Shown: positions 18,272-26,730 of the stretch, one piece after another | How positions within the stretch are numbered: the stretch's first letter is position 1 | Layout: every line of letters begins with the position of its first letter | NCBI GenBank assembly: GCA_947632745.1 | Contig: CANRQH010000002.1 | Location: forward strand, 1 to 36,427 | Direction of reading: 5' to 3' | Length of the DNA: 36,427 nucleotides | From: an uncultured Clostridia bacterium | GTDB lineage: Bacteria > Bacillota > Clostridia > TANB77 > CAG-508 | Notes under the pieces: model-generated | Database searches by the model: none | What the model was told of the DNA's origin: nothing | What the model saw: the letters and a program-made list of their open reading frames with translations, nothing else | Translations under genes and position numbers: made by a program

Positions 18272-18500
18272 ATGGAAAAAGATTTTAATGAAAATATGAA
18301 TAATTTTAATCCTTATATGAATATGCCTAACCGGCTTTGATATGAATGAAATATACAAAGACCCTATGTTTAATCCTATTAACCAATATGAACAGGCATA
18401 TACTTATTATAAATATCTTTGTATGCAAATGGATTATAAGATAAAATGTAAAGAATATGAAAATATGTGTCAAAAAAATGGAACAGGAAACGTTAACTAG
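18272..18500 (+). CDS. 75-aa Asn/Tyr/Met-rich small protein (CGG +1 shift)
   Basis: Visible only if CGG is recoded. A strong AAAGGAAG site precedes ATG 18272. Twenty codons (rich in Asn and Met) lead to CGG, after which the zero frame stops at the second codon. Dropping the C opens 55 further codons (GFDMNEIYKDPMFNPINQYE, QAYTYYKYLCMQMDYKIKCK, EYENMC...) to TAG 18498-18500. The composition (Asn, Tyr, Met, Cys) resembles small spore-coat or coat-associated proteins, and ylbJ lies directly upstream; a coat role is inference. I do not recognise the family. Confidence 0.65.
18332..18334 (+). other. CGG +1 recoding site, small ORF after ylbJ
   Basis: Reads AAC CGG C, then TTT GA in the shifted frame. 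Dropping the C gives GGC TTT GAT ATG. The only site followed by C, and one of three whose preceding codon does not end in T. Confidence 0.72.
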
Positions 18501-18572
18501 GCAGTTTTAAAAATTATTTGACAAATGAAAATAAATGTGCTATTATATATTTACAATGAACAATGTATCTTC

Positions 18573-18824
18573 GATCAGGTTGTGTATATTGTTTGCTTGT
18601 ATGTGTACTGCAATACACATACTTTTTTTTACTCCAATTTATTTAATAATAAAAGCAGAAGTAAACTGCAATTTACTTCTACTCCGACTATGTAATGACA
18701 CATATTTAGTCTTTATCTTTTTTTGTTCTTCTAATTTAGATTGAAGTTTGATGTTTTTATCCTTTTCTGCTAATAACATTTCAACCAACTTTAGAATAAG
18801 ATCAGGTTGTGTAATTTCGTTTGC
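18573..18824. repeat. Imperfect direct repeats and degenerate coding remnant
   Basis: The gap 18501-18942 holds no convincing gene. GATCAGGTTGTGTA followed by TTGTTTGC or TCGTTTGC occurs at 18573-18596 and 18800-18824. On the minus strand, 18832 down to about 18690 reads like a remnant (EITQPDLILKLVEMLLAEKD, then KNIKLQSKLEEQKK), ending near another in-frame CGG at 18686-18684. I found no start with a ribosome-binding site, so I treat it as decayed, possibly phage- or transposon-derived. Confidence 0.45.
18599..18630 (+). terminator. Intrinsic terminator of the ylbJ unit
   Basis: Stem GTATGTGTA (18599-18607) / TACACATAC (18614-18622) with loop CTGCAA, then eight T. A second hairpin at 18657-18680 (AGAAGTAAA / TTTACTTCT) has the same CTGCAA loop and could terminate on the minus strand. 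Confidence 0.85.
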
Positions 18825-18942
18825 CCCCTTTCCGTCTTTCAGTAAAGACTACCTTTTGACATTGAAAGGTTGTTACTATGATACAACATTTTTCTTTGTA
18901 GTTCAAGCGAACAGAACAAATTTTTTGTAAATTTTATAAATT

Positions 18943-18989
18943 AAAAAAGATTTTCTAAAACTAAACATAGTAACTAGAAAATCTTTTTT
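18943..18989 (-). terminator. Intrinsic terminator of spo0A
   Basis: Perfect 15-bp stem AAAAAAGATTTTCTA (18943-18957) / TAGAAAATCTTTTTT (18975-18989), just after the spo0A stop on the minus strand. Confidence 0.88.
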
Positions 18990-18992
18990 ATT

Positions 18993-19808
18993 TTATGCAC
19001 TTTTTAATTCTAAACGAAGTTTATCTGCAATCATTGCGATAAATTCTGAATTTGTAGGCTTTCCTTTTGCGGCAGATACTGTGTAGCCAAATATATTTTC
19101 CATTAAATCTACTTCTCCTCTGCCCCATGCAACTTCTATTGCATGACGAATTGCACGCTCAACTCTTGATGGTGTTGTTCCAAATTTTTGAGCTATTTGT
19201 GGGTATAAACTTTTAGTAATTTGGTTTATTACTTCAATATCATTTACAACCATCATTATTGCTTCTCTTAAATATTGATAACCTTTTATATGAGCTGGTA
19301 CTCCAACTCCATGAATTATATTTGTTACAAGTGCTTCTAAGTTATCTTCTCCTTTAGTTGATGTGACATTTATGTAAGGTGTTTTCTTGGGCTCCTTATA
19401 AACTACATTATTTGACCCATTTGGTTTGAAGTTTTTAATTTCTCTGATTCTTTGGATTAGCAGTTCAATATCAAATGGCTTTACCATATAATATTCTGCT
19501 CCTAATGCAATTGATTTCTGAGTAATTTTGTCTTGACCAACGGCTGATAACATAATGCAAATTGGCTTTTTATTAAAACTATTATTACTATTTATTTTTT
19601 CTAATACTCCTAGTCCGTCTAAATGTGGCATAATAACATCTAAAATTGCTATATCTGGTACTTTTTCATTAATTATGTCCATTGCTTCTAATCCATCTTT
19701 TGCAATTCCAATAATTTCCATATCTTCTTGATTTCCAAGATATGTCGCAAGTGTTCTGCTAAATTCTTGATTGTCATCTGCAATTAATACTGTTATTTTT
19801 TCTTTCAC
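18993..19808 (-). CDS. spo0A: Sporulation master response regulator Spo0A
   Basis: A 271-aa transcription factor that commits the cell to sporulation once phosphorylated. The receiver domain occupies about residues 1-125: acidic pocket IADDN near residue 11, phosphorylated Asp in AILDVIMP, the Thr/Ser switch at IMLSAVG, and Lys in YMVKPFD. The C-terminal Spo0A DNA-binding domain shows GVPAHIKGYQYLREAI, LYPQIAQKFGTTPSRVERAI, RHAIEVAWGRG and GKPTNSEFIAMIADKLRLEL, very close to other Spo0A proteins. Start is GTG 19808-19806 with AGGAGG eight bases upstream. It is monocistronic with a strong terminator. It has no in-frame CGG. Confidence 0.97.
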   Translation of the reverse strand: MKEKITVLIADDNQEFSRTLATYLGNQEDMEIIGIAKDGLEAMDIINEKVPDIAILDVIMPHLDGLGVLEKINSNNSFNKKPICIMLSAVGQDKITQKSIALGAEYYMVKPFDIELLIQRIREIKNFKPNGSNNVVYKEPKKTPYINVTSTKGEDNLEALVTNIIHGVGVPAHIKGYQYLREAIMMVVNDIEVINQITKSLYPQIAQKFGTTPSRVERAIRHAIEVAWGRGEVDLMENIFGYTVSAAKGKPTNSEFIAMIADKLRLELKSA

Positions 19809-19834
19809 AGCTTTATCCTCCTAAATATAAATTT

Positions 19835-19855
19835 AATTGTAAAATTTTTACAATT
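19835..19855. promoter_or_regulatory. Palindrome upstream of spo0A
   Basis: AATTGTAAAA - T - TTTTACAATT, perfect 10-bp arms, about 30 bp before the spo0A start codon and just upstream of its ribosome-binding site. It could be an operator or a leader hairpin. Confidence 0.5.
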
Positions 19856-19926
19856 TGAATTATATAACAGAGTCAAAAAAATTGCAATAGTTTTTGGTAA
19901 ATTTTTCCAATATTTTTTATATAAAA

Positions 19927-20559
19927 TTATAAGTCGCCTATTTTCTTTATATATTTTATATTTAATTCTTTATAATTTATTATATTTAGATTTTTATTTT
20001 TTATATCTTCTAAAAACTTTTCTTTTGTAATATTATCTATCTCTATATGACAATTTATATTTTCCTCATATTTTTTGCTTGTTATATTTATATTATTTTT
20101 TTGACAGTAATATTCAAAATTTTGAAAATTTGGATAATCTAACACTATCTCAAATTCTGTTCCTATATCTATTGCAATTATACTTGCTTTTTCTATTGCA
20201 CCACTTGTTGCTCCTGAGTAACTTCTAACTAATCCACCTGTTCCTAATAATATACCACCAAAATATCTTGTTACAATAACTAATACGTTACATAAATTAT
20301 TTTTTTGTAACAGATTTAACATTGGATTTCCTGCTGTATCTGATGGCTCTCCATCATCACTTGATTTTTCATATATTTCATTATTTTCTAAAACTCTGTA
20401 TGCATAACAGTTGTGTCTAGCGTCAAAAAATTTCTTTTTAAATTCTTTTATTTTGTTTTCTGCATAAAGTTTATTTTCTATATATATTAAATTTGCAATA
20501 AATTTTGACTTTTTTTCTGTTAATTCATACATCGTATTTTTTTCAATCGTGTTATACAT
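19927..20559 (-). CDS. yigZ: YigZ/IMPACT family protein
   Basis: A 210-aa protein of the YigZ/IMPACT (UPF0029) family, whose eukaryotic relative modulates translation control through GCN1; the bacterial role is not settled. It shows the family core KKSKFIAN, FFDARHNCYAYRV, SSDDGEPSDTAGNPML, NVLVIVTRYFGGILLGTGGL and VRSYSGA. The inner ATG 20559-20557 has AGGAG eight bases upstream and gives the usual N-terminus (MYNTIEKN); an upstream in-frame Met at 20592 lacks such support. It starts 43 bp after ispG ends and is probably cotranscribed with it. Confidence 0.92.
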   Translation of the reverse strand: MYNTIEKNTMYELTEKKSKFIANLIYIENKLYAENKIKEFKKKFFDARHNCYAYRVLENNEIYEKSSDDGEPSDTAGNPMLNLLQKNNLCNVLVIVTRYFGGILLGTGGLVRSYSGATSGAIEKASIIAIDIGTEFEIVLDYPNFQNFEYYCQKNNINITSKKYEENINCHIEIDNITKEKFLEDIKNKNLNIINYKELNIKYIKKIGDL

Positions 20560-20602
20560 AATTTTCTCCTTTTTAATTAAAGAGTAAAGCAAATCATTGC
20601 TA

Positions 20603-21664
20603 TTACTCTTTTACTATTTCTAATATTTCTTTTTTTAATTCTTCCACAATTTTCTCTTGTGGAATTTTTCTTACAATTTGTCCTTTTTTAAACAACACCG
20701 CTTCTTCTTTGCCACCTGCAATTCCAATGTCAGCTTCTCTTGCTTCTCCGGGACCATTTACAGCACATCCCATAATAGCAACTGTAATATTTGACTTAAT
20801 TGTTTGTAAAAAGCTTTCTATTTCTTTTGTTATTGGAATCATATCATACATTGTTCTTCCACACGTAGGACAAGAAATTAAAGTTGGACTATTTTCATAT
20901 AAACCACAATTTTTCAAAATTTCTTTTGCAACTTTTATTTCTTCTATTGGATCATCTGAAAGGGATACTCTTAAAGTATTTCCTATTCCTTGTCTTAATA
21001 ATGTACCCAATCCTATGCTTGATTTTATAGTTCCAGAAAAAGCTGTTCCAGCTTCAGTAATTCCAAGATGAAGCGGATAATCAAAAGTATTTGCAGCTTT
21101 TTCATAAGCTTCAATACACAAATCTAAATTAGATGCTTTTAAAGATATACATGTATCATAAAAGTCAAGTTCTTCTAAAATTTTAATATGTTTTTTAGCA
21201 CTTTCTATCATAGCATCTGAACAAGGTCCACAATATTTTTCTAGTAAATCTTTTTCTAAAGAACCACCATTTACTCCAATTCTTATTGGAATACCTTTTT
21301 CTTTACAAGCTTTAACAACAGCTTCTGTCCTTTCTTTAGAACCAATATTTCCTGGATTAATTCTTATTTTATCTACTCCAGCATTTATTGCTGTAAGTGC
21401 TATTTTATAATCAAAATGAATATCTGCAACTATTGGAATATGTATTTTTTCTTTTATTAACTTTATTGATTTAGCATCTTCTTCATCTAGGCAAGCCACT
21501 CTAATTATTTCACAGCCTGCCTTTTCCAACTCTAAAATTTGTTTAACAGTTGCCTCTACATCCTTTGTCTTAGTATTGCACATTGACTGAATTACAACTT
21601 TATTTTCTCCACCAATTGATATATTTCCTACTTTAATTTTTCTAGTATCTTTTCTATGTATCAT
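20603..21664 (-). CDS. ispG: 4-hydroxy-3-methylbut-2-enyl-diphosphate synthase IspG
   Basis: [4Fe-4S] enzyme of the MEP isoprenoid pathway that converts MEcPP to HMBPP. The short bacterial form (353 aa) shows RKIKVGNISIGG, VIQSMCNTKT, VADIHFDYKIAL, KIRINPGNIG, PIRIGVNGGSLE, the cluster cysteines in SCPTCGRTMYD and MGCAVNGPGEA, and READIGIAGG. ATG 21664 lies after GGGGGA and gives the normal N-terminus; a GTG five codons upstream is less likely. It has no CGG in frame despite many Gly codons. Confidence 0.96.
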   Translation of the reverse strand: MIHRKDTRKIKVGNISIGGENKVVIQSMCNTKTKDVEATVKQILELEKAGCEIIRVACLDEEDAKSIKLIKEKIHIPIVADIHFDYKIALTAINAGVDKIRINPGNIGSKERTEAVVKACKEKGIPIRIGVNGGSLEKDLLEKYCGPCSDAMIESAKKHIKILEELDFYDTCISLKASNLDLCIEAYEKAANTFDYPLHLGITEAGTAFSGTIKSSIGLGTLLRQGIGNTLRVSLSDDPIEEIKVAKEILKNCGLYENSPTLISCPTCGRTMYDMIPITKEIESFLQTIKSNITVAIMGCAVNGPGEAREADIGIAGGKEEAVLFKKGQIVRKIPQEKIVEELKKEILEIVKE

Positions 21665-21738
21665 GTCTTGTTCCCCCACATAACAACTTATTTTAGTAAA
21701 TTAACTACTATTATTAATTAAATTATTTTTATTTGGTT

Positions 21739-22299
21739 TTACCATAATTCTTTTTCTACTTCTTTTAATTCCATTACACCTTTAGATTGTTCTTGAATAA
21801 TTGTATTTGCAACTTGAACAAGCCTTGGGTCAATTCTATACATCAAAAGATTTCTGCACATTTGAATCGCACCTTCATGATGTGGTATCATTTCACTTAC
21901 AAAGTCTAAATTAATATCCATCATTCTTCTACTATTTTGCATTCTTGCTAACATATTGTTTGTTATTTCAAAATATCTTTGAAGATAAATATTAACATCA
22001 TATTTAGAATTATCATATCCCTTTGTAGTTCTTGCTATTTCTTCCATTTGCTTAATTCCTCTTTGTTGCATTTTAATAATTCCATTTGCAATATTTTGTA
22101 AAGGCTCAAAATTGGTGTATTTTAATAAATTTTGTGACATATATATTGCTGCTTGATGATGTGGTACCATACACACAATAAAATCTAAAGTTATATTATT
22201 TGTTAAGCTCGGATTAAGCATTTTTGTTGCCATCTCATTTAGTATTTCGTCAAATCTAGCTAAATAATTTTTTACTTGTAAATAATCTTGATAATCCAT
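21739..22299 (-). CDS. DUF305 protein with two tandem His-His modules
   Basis: An approximately 186-aa helical protein. Two copies of the DUF305 signature are present: MVPHHQAAIYMSQNLLKYT at about residues 45-63 and MIPHHEGAIQMCRNLLMYR at about 135-153, each followed by QxxGxxxxxE. DUF305 proteins are four-helix, ferritin-like proteins, some tied to copper handling; many are secreted, but this one has no signal peptide. The protein looks like an internal duplication of a single DUF305 unit. It is reminiscent of small spore coat-associated DUF305 proteins of Clostridia, but that is inference. ATG 22299 has AGAAGGG at a sensible distance; GTG 22308 is an alternative. Confidence 0.8.
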   Translation of the reverse strand: MDYQDYLQVKNYLARFDEILNEMATKMLNPSLTNNITLDFIVCMVPHHQAAIYMSQNLLKYTNFEPLQNIANGIIKMQQRGIKQMEEIARTTKGYDNSKYDVNIYLQRYFEITNNMLARMQNSRRMMDINLDFVSEMIPHHEGAIQMCRNLLMYRIDPRLVQVANTIIQEQSKGVMELKEVEKELW

Positions 22300-22351
22300 A
22301 TTAAACACATCCCTTCTACATAATCATATAGAAAAATGTGAAAATATGTTA

Positions 22352-24001
22352 CTATTTTTCTAATAAATATCCTTCAATATGATAATAAGAAACTTTTTGA
22401 GTTACTTTATCATAATCTATTGAAACAGTTCTAAATATAATTTTATTGTTTTCGTCAACTATCATTTCTTTTGGTTGTTGATTATTTTCATATTTATTTG
22501 ACTCATTTATATATTCGTATATTACAGGTAATATATTTACATTTATTGTTTTCTTTGTTGTTTGAAAAGTAAATTCTGTATTACTAAATGTTTCATCTAT
22601 TGTTTTATTGTCTGTGTAGTAATTGTAAGTACTGATGTTATAAAGTTTTTTGTATCCTTCAATATTTACATATTCAATATCAGAATATACAGAAATATTT
22701 TTTTCATTGTTGTAGTCTTTATTTTTCCCACTCCAAAAGTCTTCAATTTTTTCTATATCTTCTTCTTTTAAATTTTTGATATATTTTTCTCCTTCATATG
22801 AATTTTTTAAATATACATATGCTCCATATATCTTTCTTTTTTCTTCTTCAGAATATGTTGATTTTTGATTATATATTTTCAAATTATTATATTGACTTAT
22901 ATTTGAAATATTAAACATATTAATATATGGCACTAACCCAGAAATTATAGCAAGTACAATAAATACAATTAATGAATTTGCTATTTTTTCTTTCTTTTTA
23001 ATATAAATTCCAATATAAATTATTTCAAACAATATTAACATTAAACATAAATATCTTGCCTCTGTTATTCCATTATCATAAATTCTTACTCCTATTGAAT
23101 ACATTTGTAAAAATATAAATGGAATAAATAATAATGGTAATTTACGATTTATTTTATCAAATAAGCCATCTTCATTCCAATTTGAAGCCATAGTCCAAAT
23201 TGGAAGTCCTATTATAAATAATGCAGAAAGTATTCTAAATATTTGGTTTGATGGCATATTTCTTAAAATAAGTATTTTTATAATATACATATATATTATT
23301 GCAAATGCTGTTATTACTAATGTTCCTAAAACATATCTTATTACAATTTTTGCAAATTTACCTATTTCTTCTTCTTGATTATAAAAAGCATAAATGCATG
23401 TTGGTACATAGTAAATTCCAAGTAATAATATTTCAATTCTTGCAATTAATGTATAATGGTGCCCATTTAATATTAAATATATAAAAATTGAAGCAACTAT
23501 TGCAATGCCAATAGCTAAAATTCCATATACTATTGAGGTTTTAAATAAACCAATTACTGTTTTAGTTAAATATTCTTCAAATGATTTTTCAGATTTTTTG
23601 TAGTTAAAATATATTCCTAAAACTATAAATGTAATAACATAACATACTACAATTCTAGCAAGTCTAAATAAAAATATTTCATTTGAAATGCCTAGTACAT
23701 TTCCTTCAATGTTTGCAAAAAATGTTAAAATTAGTGCAATAAAAGCTGAAGCTACATAATAAATAAGTCCTTTCTTTGATTTATTATCTACTAAAGTTTC
23801 TATTAAAAATGTACTACTTGCAAATATTGTTACAAATATAGCAAGATTTTCAATGAATTCATCAGCTATAAAACTATTATCTAAAGCAATTGCAAACATT
23901 ACTGTTAGAACAAATATAGCAATGATTGTAAGTGGAAATTTTTCTATTGATTTTTTAAGTACTAAAAATAAGTTATAAATTTTTTCTTTTAACTTTTTCA
24001 T
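22352..24001 (-). CDS. DUF4153-type polytopic membrane protein
   Basis: A 549-aa membrane protein with about ten to twelve hydrophobic helices in residues 20-370, followed by a soluble, Tyr/Asn/Lys-rich C-terminal domain of about 170 residues (YSEEEKRKIYGAYVYLKNSY and onward). Helix content and features such as FPLTIIAIFVLT near the start, the conserved Ala/Leu-rich centre and the GAY.YLK segment fit the DUF4153 family, common in Firmicutes and Bacteroidetes, function unknown. Start ATG 24001 follows AGGAG; codons upstream of it in the same frame are unlikely to be used. It lies 49 bp after leuS. It has no recoding site. Confidence 0.7.
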   Translation of the reverse strand: MKKLKEKIYNLFLVLKKSIEKFPLTIIAIFVLTVMFAIALDNSFIADEFIENLAIFVTIFASSTFLIETLVDNKSKKGLIYYVASAFIALILTFFANIEGNVLGISNEIFLFRLARIVVCYVITFIVLGIYFNYKKSEKSFEEYLTKTVIGLFKTSIVYGILAIGIAIVASIFIYLILNGHHYTLIARIEILLLGIYYVPTCIYAFYNQEEEIGKFAKIVIRYVLGTLVITAFAIIYMYIIKILILRNMPSNQIFRILSALFIIGLPIWTMASNWNEDGLFDKINRKLPLLFIPFIFLQMYSIGVRIYDNGITEARYLCLMLILFEIIYIGIYIKKKEKIANSLIVFIVLAIISGLVPYINMFNISNISQYNNLKIYNQKSTYSEEEKRKIYGAYVYLKNSYEGEKYIKNLKEEDIEKIEDFWSGKNKDYNNEKNISVYSDIEYVNIEGYKKLYNISTYNYYTDNKTIDETFSNTEFTFQTTKKTINVNILPVIYEYINESNKYENNQQPKEMIVDENNKIIFRTVSIDYDKVTQKVSYYHIEGYLLEK

Positions 24002-24050
24002 ATACTTTCTCCTATTTTTTATAATATTTTTTGTCAAAATCATCAATAAA

Positions 24051-26501
24051 TTATTTTTTATCTACAACTAAATTGTATATTTTTCCAGGTACATATATTT
24101 CTTTTTTAATATTATTTGTTTCAATTAATTCTTTAACTTTATCGTTCTCTTTTATTGCTTTTAGAATTTCGTCAGGAGTAGAATCTGCATCTACTGTTAC
24201 ACATAATTTTAATTTACCATTAACTTGAATAGGAATCTCTTTAGTTCCACCATTCATTTCATCTTCATTTATTTCTGGCCATGTTTCTTTATGAACAGAT
24301 TCTTTATTTCCAAGCTTTTCCCATTGTTCTTCTGAAAAATGTGGTGCAAGAGGTGCTAAAAGTTTAATATATGTTGTAACAGTATCTAATAATACTTTTT
24401 CATTAATATTATCATTGTCTCTCATATAATCTGTTAACTTGTTTAAAAGCTCCATACTTCTTGCTATTGCTGTATTAAATCCAAAATCATTTATATCTTG
24501 ACCCATAGCTTTAATTGTTTGATTTTTAACTCTAAGTAATTCTTTTTCTTTACTTCCTACTGAATTGTTTGAATTTTTATCTTTATATGGTATTACTGTT
24601 TCAATTAATCTTTCAATTCTTGAAAAATATCTTACAATTGAATCAATTCCATTTTCATCCCATGGACCACCTTGTCTGTAATCAAAACCAAACATTAAAT
24701 ACATTCTAAATACATCTGAACCATATTTTTCAATATATTCTTCAGGAGATACGGTATTTCCTTTGCTCTTGCTCATTTTGTTTCCATCTGGTCCTAGTAT
24801 CATTCCTTGGTGTACTAATTTTTTAAATGGTTCATCAAAATCTAAGTAACCTAAGTCTCTTAATACTTTTGCCATAAATCTTACATAAATTAAATGCATT
24901 GCAGCATGTTCTTTTCCACCAATGTAAGTATCGATTGGAGCCATTTTGTTTATTGTATCTTTGTTAAATGCTTGCTTATCATTTCTTGCATCAGGATATC
25001 TTAATTCATACCATGATGAACATACAAATGTGTCTAATGTATCTGCTTCTCTTGTTGCATGACCACCACATGTTGGACAAGTACAATTAATAAATTCTCT
25101 AGATTTTTTAAGTGGAGATTCTCCATCTGGTTTGAATTCTACATCATAAGGAAGTAGTACTGGTAAATCCTTTTCAGGTACAGGAACTATTCCACATTTA
25201 TCACAATATATAATTGGTATTGGTGCTCCCCAATATCTTTGTCTTGAAACTAACCAATCTTTTAATCTGTAATTTATGCTTTTCTTTCCTTCTCCCATTT
25301 TGCTTAAATCTTCTGTTATTTTTATTTTAGCTTCTTCAGAAGTTAAACCATTGTATTTTCCACTATCTACTAAAACACCTTTTTCTATAAATGGTAATTC
25401 TGTTTCTTCTCCATCTTTAGAATTTATTACTCTTTTTATTGGTAAATTGTATTTTTGAGCAAATGCATAGTCTCTTGTATCATGAGCAGGTACTGCCATA
25501 ACAGCTCCTGTACCATAATCTTCTAATACATAATCTGCTATCCATACAGGAATTTTGTCTCCATTTACAGGGTTTATTACATAAGCTCCTGTTGCAACTC
25601 CTGTTTTTGGTCTTTCTGTTGATAATCTATCTATTTCGTTTAACTTAGCTGTTTCTTTTATGTAATCTTCTACAGCTTGTTTTTGCTCATTTGTTGTTAT
25701 TTTTTGTACTAATTCACTTTCTGGTGCAATTACAACATATGTTACACCATTTATTGTATCTACTCTTGTAGTAAATACATCAAACTCGAAGTCTCCATTT
25801 TCGCCTTTAAATGTAACTTCTGTTCCTTCTGATTTTCCTATCCAATTTACTTGAACTTTTTTAGTTGATTCTGGCCAATCTAAATCTTTAAGTCCTTCTA
25901 ATAATTCTTCAGCATAGTCTGTGATTTTAAAGAACCATTGTGCAAGTTTTTTTCTTTCTACAACAGTTCCACATCTTTCACATTTTCCATTTATAACTTG
26001 TTCATTTGCTAAAACTGTTTTACAACTATCACACCAATTTACAGGTGCTTCTTTTTTATATGCTAAACCTGCTTTATATAATTGTAAAAATAGCCATTGA
26101 GTCCATTTATAGTAATCTGGCATACATGTTTGAACTGAATAATCCCAATCGTAGCTTCCACCCATTTCGTCTAATTGCATTTTCATTGTTTCTATATTTT
26201 TTAAAGTAGAATCCTCTGGGTGAATTCCTGTTTTTATTGCATAATTTTCTGCAGGAAGACCGAATGCATCAAATCCCATTGGATGAAACACATTGTATCC
26301 TTGCATTTTTTTAAATCTAGCATATGAATCTGATGGTCCATAATTAAACCAGTGGCCTAAGTGTAATTTAGCTCCTGATGGATATGAAAACATTTCTAGT
26401 GTATAAAATTTCTTTCCTTTTCCATTTGGATTATATTTGTAAAGACCTTCTTCTTTCCATTTCTTTTGCCACTTCTTATCTATACTTTTTGAATATTCCA
26501 T
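24051..26501 (-). CDS. leuS: Leucyl-tRNA synthetase
   Basis: An 816-aa class I aminoacyl-tRNA synthetase that charges tRNA-Leu. Visible: HLGHW (HIGH motif) near residue 42, zinc-type CDSCKT and CERCG, the CP1 editing domain (VFTTRVDTINGVTYVV, GTGAVMAVPAHDTRD), a second Cys pair set (YCDKCG, CTCPTCG), WYELRYPDARND, KMSKSKGN near residue 577, and an anticodon domain (APLAPHFSEEQWE). Start ATG 26501 follows AGGAGGG. I looked for a T-box leader (AGGGTGGNACCGCG) upstream and did not see one in 26502-26730. Confidence 0.97.
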   Translation of the reverse strand: MEYSKSIDKKWQKKWKEEGLYKYNPNGKGKKFYTLEMFSYPSGAKLHLGHWFNYGPSDSYARFKKMQGYNVFHPMGFDAFGLPAENYAIKTGIHPEDSTLKNIETMKMQLDEMGGSYDWDYSVQTCMPDYYKWTQWLFLQLYKAGLAYKKEAPVNWCDSCKTVLANEQVINGKCERCGTVVERKKLAQWFFKITDYAEELLEGLKDLDWPESTKKVQVNWIGKSEGTEVTFKGENGDFEFDVFTTRVDTINGVTYVVIAPESELVQKITTNEQKQAVEDYIKETAKLNEIDRLSTERPKTGVATGAYVINPVNGDKIPVWIADYVLEDYGTGAVMAVPAHDTRDYAFAQKYNLPIKRVINSKDGEETELPFIEKGVLVDSGKYNGLTSEEAKIKITEDLSKMGEGKKSINYRLKDWLVSRQRYWGAPIPIIYCDKCGIVPVPEKDLPVLLPYDVEFKPDGESPLKKSREFINCTCPTCGGHATREADTLDTFVCSSWYELRYPDARNDKQAFNKDTINKMAPIDTYIGGKEHAAMHLIYVRFMAKVLRDLGYLDFDEPFKKLVHQGMILGPDGNKMSKSKGNTVSPEEYIEKYGSDVFRMYLMFGFDYRQGGPWDENGIDSIVRYFSRIERLIETVIPYKDKNSNNSVGSKEKELLRVKNQTIKAMGQDINDFGFNTAIARSMELLNKLTDYMRDNDNINEKVLLDTVTTYIKLLAPLAPHFSEEQWEKLGNKESVHKETWPEINEDEMNGGTKEIPIQVNGKLKLCVTVDADSTPDEILKAIKENDKVKELIETNNIKKEIYVPGKIYNLVVDKK

Positions 26502-26648
26502 AACTATTCCCTCCTAAAAAAATTTTGTTTTCTCTTTATTTTTCGTATATTTTATCACAATTATATAAAAAAGTCTACGAATTAGTTATATTTTTTATAT
26601 TTTTAACTTCATGTTAATTAAAAATTACTAACTAAATACTTTTATTTA

Positions 26649-26684
26649 TTGACAAATTCACAAAATTATGTTAACATAATTTTG
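26649..26684 (+). promoter_or_regulatory. Promoter with 24-bp perfect palindrome over the -10
   Basis: TTGACA (26649-26654), 17-bp spacer, TAACAT (26672-26677). The perfect palindrome CAAAATTATGTT / AACATAATTTTG (26661-26684) covers the -10, as expected for a repressor operator. It precedes the broken radical-SAM gene. Confidence 0.65.
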
Positions 26685-26730
26685 ATTAATTGCAAACTGT
26701 CACATTTTTCCATATAAAAGGAGGTCAACC

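Noticed and set aside
18535..18930. Two plus-strand ORFs of 60-69 codons
   Set aside because: No ribosome-binding site, odd composition, and they run through the terminator hairpin and repeats.
26502..26730. T-box leader for leuS
   Set aside because: No AGGGTGG-type antiterminator sequence or terminator hairpin is visible upstream of leuS.
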